Source of the DNA: Nocardioides malaquae
GTDB lineage: Bacteria > Actinomycetota > Actinomycetes > Propionibacteriales > Nocardioidaceae
Direction of reading: 5' to 3'
NCBI RefSeq assembly: GCF_015070385.1
Contig: NZ_JADCSA010000001.1
Span: 124,001 to 188,000, forward strand
DNA length: 64,000 bases
Below are positions 36,808 through 45,273 of the stretch, in pieces; within the stretch, counting starts at the first letter, position 1, and every line of letters begins with the position of its first letter. The position numbers and the translations under genes are program-made. The notes under the pieces are model-generated. The model made no database searches. It saw only the letters and a list, made by a program, of their open reading frames with translations, and was not told the DNA's origin.

Positions 36808-38058
36808 GTGACCTCACTGACCCAGCGGGCCGTCGGCCTCATGAGCACCGGCGCGGGCATCGCCGTGGCCATGGGCCTCATGAACGCAGCGCACTACGCG
36901 TTCACCATGGTCGCCGCGCGCCTCCTCGGACCTGGTCAGTACGGTGCCATGGCCGCGGTCATGAACCTCCTGCTCGTCATCAGCGTGGGAGCGCTCGGCC
37001 TCCAGGCCACCGCTGCCCGCCGCATCTCCGCCCACCCGGAGAACGTGGCCCAGATCGAGGCCGCGATGCTCCGGATCGTGTGGCGTTTCGCCGTCGGCCT
37101 CGGGCTCGTCCTCCTCCTGCTCGCCCCCGCGGTCGACCGGGTGCTGAAGCTCGACAACCTCTCGCTGGCCGTCATGGTCGCCGTGGCCGCTGTGCCCCTC
37201 ACCCTGGTGGGGGGCTACGCCGGGATCCTCCAGGGAGAACGGCGCTGGCTCGCCCTCGGTCTGGTCTACATGTCGGGGGGCACCCGGCTGGTGCTCGGAC
37301 TGGCGCTCCTGAGCTGGCGCGCCGACGTCGAGGTGGCGTTCCTGGCGGTCGCGCTCGGCGCCTTCGCACCGGTGGTCCTGGGCCGCTTCATCCTGCGCGG
37401 CGTGCGTACGACCGGCGCGAGGAGCAACGCGCACACCACGGCGGCCATCCTGCGCGAGACGCTCTACAACTCCCAGGCGCTGCTCGCCTTCTTCGCCCTG
37501 TCGAACGTCGACGTCATCGTGGCTCGCAACACCCTCGACGCCCACGACGCAGGTCTCTACGCAGCGGGTCTCATCCTCGCGAAGATGATGACCTTCCTGC
37601 CGCAGTTCGTCGTCGTGGTCGCCTTCCCCGCGATGGCGTCGGCCGCCGAACGGACCCGCGCCCTGACCAAGAGCCTCCTGGGCGTCGTGGCCCTGGGGAT
37701 CGCCTGCACCACCGCAGTGGCACTGCTCTCGCCGACCGTGCTCTTCCTGGTCGGCGGTGAGGAGTTCGCGGAGATCCGTGACGACCTGTGGGTCTTCACC
37801 CTGCTCGGCACCGCCCTCGCGCTGCTGCAGCTGGTGATCTACTCGGTGCTGGCGCGTCAGGGCCGCCGCTCCTCCTACGCCGTGTGGGCCGCCTTTGCCG
37901 CCATGGTGGTGGGCGGCCTGGCCACCGACAGCCTCGGAGCGCTGCTGACCTGGGTCGTGCTCGTCGACTCAGCGCTGCTCGTGCTCCTGGTGGGAGTCAG
38001 CTACTACCTGCTCCGGGCGCCGCGCAGCAACGGCACCCCGGCCTCGGCCCTCGTCTGA
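36808..38058 (+). CDS. Polysaccharide/lipid-linked oligosaccharide flippase (MOP superfamily, Wzx-like)
   Basis: A 416-residue protein with about 12 membrane helices, of the oligosaccharide flippase family (MATE/MOP superfamily). Typical positions are AARLLGPGQYGAMAAVMNLL near residue 36 and the repeated helix pairs with LLLLAPAVDRVL and AGLYAAGLILAKMMTFLPQF. It would move a lipid-linked glycan across the membrane. GTG 36808 was chosen from the -10 box 7 nt upstream. It converges with polA and is divergent from the acyltransferase operon, so it plausibly serves the same glycan. Confidence 0.85.
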   Translation: MTSLTQRAVGLMSTGAGIAVAMGLMNAAHYAFTMVAARLLGPGQYGAMAAVMNLLLVISVGALGLQATAARRISAHPENVAQIEAAMLRIVWRFAVGLGLVLLLLAPAVDRVLKLDNLSLAVMVAVAAVPLTLVGGYAGILQGERRWLALGLVYMSGGTRLVLGLALLSWRADVEVAFLAVALGAFAPVVLGRFILRGVRTTGARSNAHTTAAILRETLYNSQALLAFFALSNVDVIVARNTLDAHDAGLYAAGLILAKMMTFLPQFVVVVAFPAMASAAERTRALTKSLLGVVALGIACTTAVALLSPTVLFLVGGEEFAEIRDDLWVFTLLGTALALLQLVIYSVLARQGRRSSYAVWAAFAAMVVGGLATDSLGALLTWVVLVDSALLVLLVGVSYYLLRAPRSNGTPASALV

Positions 38059-38085
38059 GCGAACGGTCGTCGCGGACGCCCGCGC

Positions 38086-40758
38086 TCAGTGCGCGGCGTC
38101 GTGCCAGCTGCGCCCGGTGCCCACCGAGACGTCCAGGGGCACCGAGAGCTCGGCCGCGGCACCCATGTGGGTGCGCACCAGCTCCTCCAGCGCCTCGGCC
38201 TCGCCGGTCGCCACCTCGAGCACCAGCTCGTCGTGCACCTGCAGGAGCATCCGGGACGACATGCCGGCCTCACGCAGGGCCCGGTCGACCTCCCGCATGG
38301 CGACCTTGACCAGGTCGGCGGCCGACCCCTGGATGGGCGCGTTCAACGCCATCCGCTCGGCCATCTCCCGCCGCTGACGGTTGTCGCTGGTGAGGTCGGG
38401 AAGGTAGCGGCGACGTCCCATCACCGTCTCGGTGAACCCGGAGCGACGTGCCTCGTCGACGACGCCGTGCAGGTAGTCGCGGATGCCGCCGAAGGTCTGG
38501 AAGTACTCGTCCATGAGGACGCTCGCCTCCCCCGGCGTGATCTTGAGCTGCTGTGACAGCCCGAAGGCCGAGAGCCCGTAGGCCAGCCCGTAGTTCATGG
38601 CCTTGATCTTCGCCCGCATCTCGGGCGTCACGTCCTCGGCGGGCACGCCGAAGACCTTCGAGGCGGTGGACGAGTGGAAGTCCTGGCCCGACCGGAACGC
38701 CTCGATCAGCAGCTCGTCGCCGGAGGCGTGCGCCATGATGCGCATCTCGACCTGGCTGTAGTCGGCAGTCATCAGGCTCTCGAAGCCCTCCCCCACGACG
38801 AACGCCTCGCGGATGCGGCGGCCGGCCTGGGTGCGTACCGGGATGTTCTGCAGGTTCGGGTCGGTGCTGGAGAGGCGTCCGGTCGCGGCGATGATCTGGT
38901 TGAACGTGGTGTGGATGCGTCCGTCCGGCTGCACCGTCTTCACCAGGCCCTCGACCGTCTGCCGCAGGCGGGACACGTCCCGGTGGCGCAGCAGGTGCTG
39001 GAGGAAGGGGTGCTCGGTCTTCTCGAACAGCGACGCGAGCGCGTCGGCGTCGGTCGTCCACCCGGTCTTGGTCTTCTTGGTCTTCGGCATCCCGAGCTCG
39101 TCGAAGAGGACCACCTGGAGCTGCTTGGGCGAACCGAGGTTGATCTCCTTGCCGATGACGGCGTAGGCGTCCTCGGCAGCCTCCCGCACCTGGCTGGCGA
39201 ACTCCTGCTCCAGCCCCTCGAGGTGGGGAAGGTCGACGGCGATGCCGGTCTGCTCCATCTTGAAGAGGATGTGGACCAGGGGCAGCTCCACCTGGGCCAG
39301 CAGGTCGGTGCCGCCGTGCTCCTCGATCTCGTGCTCCAGCACCCCGCCGAGCTCGACGGCTGCCTGTGCCCGGGCCATTGCCGGCGCGGCGACGGAGTCG
39401 TCGGTGTCGAACAGCAATCCCTGGTCGCCGGGGGCGTCGTCGGTGAGCTCGCGCTTGAGGTAGCGGACGGTGAGGTCGGCGAGGTCGTAGCTGCGCTGGT
39501 CGGGACGCACCAGGTAGGCCGCAAGGGCGGTGTCACTGTGCAGGCCGCGGAGCACCCAGCCGTGGGCGGCCAGCGCGAGCATCGGCCCCTTGGCGTCGTG
39601 CAGCACCTTGGGCCGCTCGGGGTCGGCGAGCCAGGCCGCGAGCGCCGCGTCGTCGTCGGCGTCGAGGACGGAGGGATCGAGGTGCGCGGCGTGCCCCTCG
39701 GCGGTGGAGAACGAGATGGAGTCCACCCGTCCCGTGCCCGCGCGCCAGGCGCCGCTCACGTGGACGCCCACCGGCTCCGGGCCCAACGCCGCCAGCCAGG
39801 GCCCCACCTGACCGGGGCCCAGGACGGTGCCCTCGATCGTGAGACCGGACTCGACGAGCTCCTCCTCGGAGCTCAACGACTCGAAGAGACGGTCGCGCAG
39901 GACGCGGAACTCCAGCCCGTCGAAGAGCGTGTGCACCTCCTGCCGGTCCCACGGGCGCCGAAGCAGGTCGTCGGGACCGATCTCCAGGTCGAGGTCGCAG
40001 ACAAGGGCATTGAGTCGTCGGTTGCGCATGACGTCGCCGAGGTGCGCGCGCAGGTTCTCCCCTGCCTTGCCCTTCACCTCGTCGACGCGGGCGATGATGT
40101 TGTCGAGACCGTCGAACTGGTTGATCCACTTGGCCGCGGTCTTCGGGCCCACGCCGGGCACGCCCGGCAGGTTGTCGGAGTCCTCGCCGACCAGGGCAGC
40201 GATCTCCGGGTAGCGGTGCGGCGGGACGCCGTACTTCTCCTCGACGGCGTCCGGCGTCATGCGGGCCAGCTCGGAGACCCCGCGCATCGGGTAGAGGACG
40301 GTGGAGTCCTTGCTGACCAGCTGCAGCGAGTCGCGGTCGCCGGTGAGGATCAGCACCTCCATCCCGGCCGCGGTCGCGCGCGTCACCAGGGTGGCGATGA
40401 TGTCGTCGGCCTCGTAGCCGTCGAGCGACAGGTGGCGGATGTGCAGCGCGTCCAGCACCTCCTGGATCAGCGGGAGCTGGCTCTTGAACTCGTCCGGCGT
40501 CTTGTTGCGCTTCGCCTTGTACTCCGAGTACTCCTCCAGGCGGAAGGTCTGGCGTGACCGGTCGAACGCGACGCCGACGTGCGTGGGCTGCTCGTCGCGC
40601 AGCACGTTGATGAGCATCGAGGTGAAGCCATAGACCGCGTTCGTGTGCTGCCCGGTGGTGGTGGAGAAGTTCTCCACCGGCAGCGCGAAGAAGGCGCGGT
40701 AGGCCAACGAGTGGCCGTCCAGCAGCAGGAGGCGGGGGCGTGAGGACGTCTCGGTCAC
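38086..40758 (-). CDS. polA: DNA polymerase I
   Basis: An 890-residue repair/replication polymerase. The 5' nuclease domain is at about 1-290 (LLLDGHSLAYRAFFAL, YEADDIIATL, GDRDSLQLV, GEDSDNLPGVPGVGPKTA). A middle domain (about 310-480) lacks the DxE/D exonuclease residues, so no proofreading, as in mycobacterial PolA. The polymerase domain has motif A DYSQVEMRIMAH, motif B KAMNYGLAYGLSAFGLS, and motif C QVHDELVLEV. In the O helix the position of E. coli F762 is Tyr. GTG 40758 lies 7 nt after TAGGGT, so the mRNA is probably leaderless. Confidence 0.97.
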   Translation of the reverse strand: MTETSSRPRLLLLDGHSLAYRAFFALPVENFSTTTGQHTNAVYGFTSMLINVLRDEQPTHVGVAFDRSRQTFRLEEYSEYKAKRNKTPDEFKSQLPLIQEVLDALHIRHLSLDGYEADDIIATLVTRATAAGMEVLILTGDRDSLQLVSKDSTVLYPMRGVSELARMTPDAVEEKYGVPPHRYPEIAALVGEDSDNLPGVPGVGPKTAAKWINQFDGLDNIIARVDEVKGKAGENLRAHLGDVMRNRRLNALVCDLDLEIGPDDLLRRPWDRQEVHTLFDGLEFRVLRDRLFESLSSEEELVESGLTIEGTVLGPGQVGPWLAALGPEPVGVHVSGAWRAGTGRVDSISFSTAEGHAAHLDPSVLDADDDAALAAWLADPERPKVLHDAKGPMLALAAHGWVLRGLHSDTALAAYLVRPDQRSYDLADLTVRYLKRELTDDAPGDQGLLFDTDDSVAAPAMARAQAAVELGGVLEHEIEEHGGTDLLAQVELPLVHILFKMEQTGIAVDLPHLEGLEQEFASQVREAAEDAYAVIGKEINLGSPKQLQVVLFDELGMPKTKKTKTGWTTDADALASLFEKTEHPFLQHLLRHRDVSRLRQTVEGLVKTVQPDGRIHTTFNQIIAATGRLSSTDPNLQNIPVRTQAGRRIREAFVVGEGFESLMTADYSQVEMRIMAHASGDELLIEAFRSGQDFHSSTASKVFGVPAEDVTPEMRAKIKAMNYGLAYGLSAFGLSQQLKITPGEASVLMDEYFQTFGGIRDYLHGVVDEARRSGFTETVMGRRRYLPDLTSDNRQRREMAERMALNAPIQGSAADLVKVAMREVDRALREAGMSSRMLLQVHDELVLEVATGEAEALEELVRTHMGAAAELSVPLDVSVGTGRSWHDAAH

Positions 40759-40765
40759 GACCAGA

Positions 40766-40771
40766 ACCCTA
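40766..40771 (-). promoter_or_regulatory. -10 box of leaderless polA promoter
   Basis: Minus-strand TAGGGT (TAnnnT) ends 7 nt before GTG 40758. The thioesterase start lies 63 bp away on the other strand with CACAAT at 40809-40814, 7 nt before its ATG. Confidence 0.5.
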
Positions 40772-40821
40772 GCCGCCCGGTCCCCCTGCGCTCCTCGACG
40801 CCGTCGGACACAATGGCGCCC

Positions 40822-41280
40822 ATGAGCGAGAAGAAGTGGGACGTGCCCGAGGTCGACCCTGCCCTGCTGGAGGCCCCCACGGCCGAGATGCTGCAGCAGA
40901 TGAAGTCGATGAACGGCGCCCTCAACGACAAGATGGGGATCGAGCTCGTCGAGCTCACCGCACAGCGGGTGGTGGGGACCATGCCGGTGGCAGGGAACAC
41001 CCAGCCGTACGGGCTGCTGCACGGGGGCGCCTCGGTGGTGCTGGCCGAGACCCTGGGGTCCGTGGGCTCGGCGGTCCACGGCTTCCCCCACCGGGTGCCG
41101 GTGGGCGTCGACATCAACGCCACGCACCACCGCTCAGCCCGCGAAGGCGTCGTCACGGGCGTCGCGACCGCCGTGCACCTGGGTCGCACGAGCGCCTGCT
41201 ACGAGGTCGTGATCACCGACGAGGCAGGCCGTCGGCTGTGCACCTCGCGCATCACCTGCGCACTCATCGAGCCACGCTGA
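40822..41280 (+). CDS. Hotdog-fold thioesterase (PaaI / DHNA-CoA hydrolase-like)
   Basis: A 152-residue acyl-CoA thioesterase of the 4HBT/PaaI family. The central helix GLLHGGASVVLAETLGSVGS (about residue 72) and VGVDINATHHRSAREG (about 97) are the family's substrate and CoA-site blocks. ATG 40822 (MSEKKWDVPEV) is preferred to the ATG 9 nt earlier because CACAAT lies 7 nt upstream of it. A hotdog thioesterase next to polA is a frequent arrangement in actinobacteria; the natural thioester is unknown. Confidence 0.88.
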   Translation: MSEKKWDVPEVDPALLEAPTAEMLQQMKSMNGALNDKMGIELVELTAQRVVGTMPVAGNTQPYGLLHGGASVVLAETLGSVGSAVHGFPHRVPVGVDINATHHRSAREGVVTGVATAVHLGRTSACYEVVITDEAGRRLCTSRITCALIEPR

Positions 41281-41313
41281 CGCTGACCCCTCGGGCCCTG
41301 ACCTGACGTGGGC

Positions 41314-41889
41314 TCACGAGCTGACGCGCGCCTGCCGACGGCCTCGTCGGGCCGCCAGGACCTTGTCGATGTGACGGTTGCTCGGGGAACCGGCCGAGCG
41401 AGCCGGGCGGACGCCTGGCAGGCGCTGCCGCAGACCGACCGTCGAGGCGACGCGCAGCACGGCGACCGGTCCCATCGACAGGCGCGCGAAGAAGCGGTTG
41501 GCGTCCCGCGAGGCCGAGAGCGCGGCCGCTCCCACCAACCCGATCCCGCGCTCCTCGGCGAAGGCGGTGGCCGCCTCCATGAGCGCCGAGCCCACTCCGC
41601 GTCGGTGGTGGCCGGGCATCACGTGGGGCGCGAACGCCTGGACCATTCGCTCGAGGTTGAGGGTGGAGACCACCCCGGCGCGCAGGTGCACGGCACCGAC
41701 GACCTGACCGTCGATCTCGGCGACCACGACGCGAGTGTCCGGGTCACCCTCGGCCGCCTCGAGGATGGCGAGCACGTCGGCCACCTGCTCCTCGCGCGTG
41801 GTGGGTCGCAGGACGTCGCTCCACAACTCGCGCAGTGCCGTCGCGTCCGACGGCAGAGCGGTCCTGAGCAGCACGGACGCACGCGACAT
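41314..41889 (-). CDS. GNAT-family N-acetyltransferase
   Basis: A 191-residue protein. The acetyl-CoA-binding motif A is VMPGHHRRGVGSALMEAA (about residue 90), R/Q-x-x-G-x-G type. VVVAEIDGQVVGAVHLRAG is the central beta strands. An additional C-terminal tail (about 155-191; SNRHIDKVLAARRGRRQ) is basic and unusual for GNATs. GGAGGTG lies 5 nt before ATG 41889, so the long open frame upstream is not used. The substrate is unknown. It converges with the thioesterase (33-bp gap). Confidence 0.85.
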   Translation of the reverse strand: MSRASVLLRTALPSDATALRELWSDVLRPTTREEQVADVLAILEAAEGDPDTRVVVAEIDGQVVGAVHLRAGVVSTLNLERMVQAFAPHVMPGHHRRGVGSALMEAATAFAEERGIGLVGAAALSASRDANRFFARLSMGPVAVLRVASTVGLRQRLPGVRPARSAGSPSNRHIDKVLAARRGRRQARVSS

Positions 41890-42083
41890 GTGACACCTCC
41901 AGCAATGAGCCGACCCATGGTGCCTGCGCCCCCGAGCACCGAGGACCAGCGTACTCGCACGACGACCCGTCGTGGACATCCTTGTCGGGACTCGTCCTGC
42001 CGGCCCGGCTAGACCAGCGGCGCCGCGGATAACGGTTCGGCAACAGCCCGGTGTCGCGTGTTCTCCGTCACAGCCGTGCGCCC

Positions 42084-42106
42084 TACGTTGACCAGTGCTG
42101 AGCACT
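42084..42106 (+). promoter_or_regulatory. livK promoter -10 candidate with adjacent palindromic operator
   Basis: TACGTT (42084-42089) fits TAnnnT and is followed 5 nt later by the palindrome AGTGCTGAGCACT (42094-42106, 6-bp arms) covering the expected transcription start. This is the position of a repressor site. A weak -35 (TTCTCC) lies 17 bp upstream. Confidence 0.4.
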
Positions 42107-42148
42107 CCGACGGCGTCGGAGAACCTCCCGAGCAGAAAGGTTCACGAC

Positions 42149-43486
42149 GTGAACAGATCCACGACCACCTCCTGGCTCAAGGCGATGGCGGGGGTGGGGG
42201 CACTGTCCCTGGTCCTGACCGCATGCGGCTCCGACTCCGGAAACGGGTCCGACAACGGGTCCGACACCGGCTCCGACGTCGACACCTCGGGCTTCACCAA
42301 CGAGGAGTGCGGCGACGGCACCAGCTCCGCCGACACCTTCAAGGTCGGCGGCATCCTGCCCCTGACCGGCAACCTCTCCTACCTCGGTCCCCCGGAGATC
42401 GCCGGCGTGGGCCTGGCCGTCTCCGACATCAACGAGGCGGGCGGCGTCGGTGACGCAGACGCCTGCCACCAGATCCTCGACTCGGGCGACTCGACCGACA
42501 TGTCGATCTCGACCGCTTCTGCGGGGACCATGGTCTCCAGCAAGCCGTCCGTCGTGGTCGGCGCCGCCTCCTCGAGCGTGACGCTCAACTTCGTGGACAC
42601 CATCACCGACAACAAGATCGTCCAGATCTCGCCGGCGAACACCGCCGTCGACCTCAGCGGCTACTCCCCGTTCTACTTCCGCACCGCACCGCCGGACGGC
42701 ATCCAGGGCAACGCGCTCGGCAACCTGGTCGCCACCGACGGCCACGAGAAGCTGGCCTTCCTCGTCTTCAACGACACCTACGGCGTGGGTCTGCGCAACG
42801 CGGTCCAGGAGGCGTTCGAGGGCGCCGGCGGCAAGGTCGTCTACGGAGGCAAGGGTGACGGGAACGAGTTCCCCGCCGGACAGACCACCTTCTCGGCGGA
42901 GGTCACCGCGGCCCTCAACACGAACCCGGACGCGATCGTGATCCTGGCCTTCGACGAGACCAAGACCATCATTCCCGAGCTCGCGAACGCCGGCTGGGAC
43001 ATGTCGAAGACCTACTACTCCGACGGCAACACCGCCGACTACAGCGAGGACCTCGAGGAGGGGACCCTCGAGGGGGCCCAGGGCACGATCCCGGGCGCCG
43101 ACCCGGACCAGGGCTTCAAGGACCGTCTCGTCGGCTGGTACGACTTCGCCGAGGGTGACACCCTGCGCGACTTCGCCTACGGCGCGGAGTCCTACGACGC
43201 GGTGATCCTCGCCGCACTGGCTGCCGTCAAGGGCGGGGACACGAAGCCGACCACCATCCAGAAGAACCTGGCCGCTGTCTCCGGCGCCACGGACGGCGAG
43301 GAGTGCTCGACCTACGCCGACTGCGTCGCCCTGCTGGACGAGGGCAAGGAGATCCGGTACGCCGGACCGTCGGGCATCGGGCCGATCAACGAGAAGAACG
43401 ACCCGTCGTCGGCCTTCATCGGGATCTTCACCTACAACGCCGAGAACAAGAACGAGCTCACCGGCACCGTGGAGGGCAAGAGCTGA
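42149..43486 (+). CDS. livK: Branched-chain amino-acid-type ABC transporter substrate-binding lipoprotein
   Basis: A 445-residue periplasmic-binding-protein-like lipoprotein (type 1 fold, Leu/Ile/Val family). The signal peptide ends at the lipobox LVLTACGS, followed by an acidic Gly/Ser/Asp linker (about 35-60). The mature part begins FKVGGILPLTGNLSYLG and contains AVSDINEAGGV, VVGAASSSVTL and ISPANTAVDL. AGAAAGG lies 8 nt before GTG 42149. It converges with the livHMGF operon, so the importer is complete but split onto two strands. Ligand specificity cannot be read; branched-chain amino acids, amides and urea are all used in this family. Confidence 0.92.
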   Translation: MNRSTTTSWLKAMAGVGALSLVLTACGSDSGNGSDNGSDTGSDVDTSGFTNEECGDGTSSADTFKVGGILPLTGNLSYLGPPEIAGVGLAVSDINEAGGVGDADACHQILDSGDSTDMSISTASAGTMVSSKPSVVVGAASSSVTLNFVDTITDNKIVQISPANTAVDLSGYSPFYFRTAPPDGIQGNALGNLVATDGHEKLAFLVFNDTYGVGLRNAVQEAFEGAGGKVVYGGKGDGNEFPAGQTTFSAEVTAALNTNPDAIVILAFDETKTIIPELANAGWDMSKTYYSDGNTADYSEDLEEGTLEGAQGTIPGADPDQGFKDRLVGWYDFAEGDTLRDFAYGAESYDAVILAALAAVKGGDTKPTTIQKNLAAVSGATDGEECSTYADCVALLDEGKEIRYAGPSGIGPINEKNDPSSAFIGIFTYNAENKNELTGTVEGKS

Positions 43487-43510
43487 CCGCTCCCCCAGCA
43501 CCAGACGGAG

Positions 43511-43541
43511 CTGCCCCGGACCGCTCAGCGGTCCGGGGCAG
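43511..43541. terminator. Bidirectional hairpin terminator between livK and livF
   Basis: A 14-bp stem (43511-43524 with 43528-43541) and 3-nt loop between the convergent stops of livK and livF. Confidence 0.8.
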
Positions 43542-43562
43542 TTCCACGTGCGGAGGAGAGCC

Positions 43563-44321
43563 TCAGCCGGAAGCGCGTCCGTTGTCGACGTCGGTTGCCA
43601 GCGTGCCGAGGTAGAGCTCGATCACCTTCGGGTCGTTCGCGAGCTCGCGACCGGTACCGGTGTGGGCGTCGCGCCCCTGGTCGAGCACGTAGCCACGGTC
43701 GCAGATCTGGAGGCACCGACGAGCGTTCTGCTCGACCATGACCACACTGACGCCGGTGCGGTTGATCATCCTGGTGCGCAGGAACGTCTCGTCCTGACGC
43801 ACCGGCGAGAGACCGGCCGACGGTTCGTCGAGGAGCAGGACCGAGGGTTCCATCATCAGGGCCCTGGCCATCGCGAGGGACTGGCGCTCGCCTCCCGACA
43901 GCTGACCGGCGCTCTGGTTGCGGCGGTCGGCCAGCACCGGGAACAGGTCCCACATCGCCCGCAACCGCTCCGAGACCTTCTTCGGCCGCAGGAAGAGCCC
44001 CATCCGGAGGTTCTCTTCGATCGAGAGGGAGGGGAACACGTTGTTGGTCTGCGGGACGAATCCGACCCCCTGGGCCACCAGCTTGTTGGTGCGCGTGTTG
44101 GTGATGTCCTCACCGTTCAGGCGCACGGTGCCCTCGTGGACGCGTACGAGGCCGAAGATCGCCTTGAGGAGCGTCGACTTCCCGGCACCGTTGGGACCGA
44201 TGATGCCGATCATCTCCCCGGGGTAGGCAGTGATGCTGCACCCGTTGAGGATGTTGACCCCGGGCAGGTAACCCGCGACCAGGGAATCGGTCTCCAGCAC
44301 CGGGCGCGCGTTCTCAGCCAT
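43563..44321 (-). CDS. livF: Branched-chain amino-acid-type ABC transporter ATPase LivF
   Basis: A 252-residue ATPase subunit. Walker A GPNGAGKST (about 42-50), Q-loop VPQTNNVFP, signature LSGGERQSLAMARAL, Walker B VLLLDEPSAGLSP, and switch histidine region replaced by VEQNARRC as usual in LivF (Q in place of H is normal for this family). It is the last gene of livHMGF and overlaps livG by 8 bp. Its length is near the family norm (about 235), with a C-terminal extension of 15 residues. Confidence 0.94.
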   Translation of the reverse strand: MAENARPVLETDSLVAGYLPGVNILNGCSITAYPGEMIGIIGPNGAGKSTLLKAIFGLVRVHEGTVRLNGEDITNTRTNKLVAQGVGFVPQTNNVFPSLSIEENLRMGLFLRPKKVSERLRAMWDLFPVLADRRNQSAGQLSGGERQSLAMARALMMEPSVLLLDEPSAGLSPVRQDETFLRTRMINRTGVSVVMVEQNARRCLQICDRGYVLDQGRDAHTGTGRELANDPKVIELYLGTLATDVDNGRASG

Positions 44322-45273
44322 GCTCCTTCTCCTCCTGCTCGACCTCGTGGGCGAGGTCGGCCATCACCTCGTCGGACAGCAGGTCGTCGTCGCCGAGGTC
44401 GGTGTCGTGGTGGGCGCCCAGGTAGGCGTCGATGACCGCGGGGTCACTCATCACGGTGTCCGGCGGGCCCTCCGCCACGATCCGCCCCTCCGCCATCACC
44501 ACGACCCAGTCCGAGATGTGGCGGACCATGTGCATGTCGTGCTCGACGAAGAGCACGGTCATGCCCTCGTCACGCAGACCCTGGATGTGGCCCAGCAGCG
44601 ACTGGGTGAGGGCAGGGTTCACCCCGGCCATCGGCTCGTCGAGCATGATCATGGTCGGGTCGGTCATCAGGGCCCGCGCCATCTCCAGCAGCTTGCGCTG
44701 ACCGCCCGAGAGGCTGCCGGCGTAGTCGTCGCGCTTCTCCCACAGCTTGAAGCGTTGGAGCAGCTCGCGCGCCTTGTCCTCGACCTCGGCCTCCTGGGCT
44801 GCCCAGGCGGGCCGGAACATGGCCTTGAACAGGTTCTCGCCGGCCTGGCCTCGCGCGCCGAGCATCATGTTGTCGAGCACCGTCATCCGGTTCAGCGCCT
44901 TGGTCAGCTGGAAGGTGCGGACCATGCCGGCCTTGGCCACGCTCGACGCGGAGGTCTTGCTCAGGGTGCGGCCGTCGAAGCTCCAGCTCGCCGCCTTTCC
45001 GTCACTGGGCTTGTCGAACCCGGTGACGAGGTTGAAGAACGTGGTCTTGCCGGCACCGTTGGGTCCGATCAGTGCGGTGATGATGCCGCGCTGCACCTCG
45101 AGGTGCTCCACGTCGACCGCCGTCATGCCACCGAAGTGGCGGGTGATCCGGTCGACCGTGAGGATGGGGTCGGGCTTGGCCGCGCCGGGAGTGGCGGGCA
45201 CCCCGGACATGAGGCGACGGCGAGCGTCCGGGTCCGCCATCGAGCCGACGCCAGCAGTGGTGCGCTCAGACAT
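44314..45273 (-). CDS. livG: Branched-chain amino-acid-type ABC transporter ATPase LivG
   Basis: A 319-residue ATPase partner of LivF. Walker A GPNGAGKTT (about residue 74), signature LSGGQRKLLEMARAL, Walker B MIMLDEPMAGVNP, and VEHDMHMVRHI. N-terminal extension (1-35) and C-terminal acidic tail (about 290-319) make it longer than the usual 255 residues. The extension may be real, since the ATG at 45273 overlaps the livM stop by 8 bp; a later internal start at MADPDARRR is possible. Confidence 0.94.
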   Translation of the reverse strand: MSERTTAGVGSMADPDARRRLMSGVPATPGAAKPDPILTVDRITRHFGGMTAVDVEHLEVQRGIITALIGPNGAGKTTFFNLVTGFDKPSDGKAASWSFDGRTLSKTSASSVAKAGMVRTFQLTKALNRMTVLDNMMLGARGQAGENLFKAMFRPAWAAQEAEVEDKARELLQRFKLWEKRDDYAGSLSGGQRKLLEMARALMTDPTMIMLDEPMAGVNPALTQSLLGHIQGLRDEGMTVLFVEHDMHMVRHISDWVVVMAEGRIVAEGPPDTVMSDPAVIDAYLGAHHDTDLGDDDLLSDEVMADLAHEVEQEEKEHG

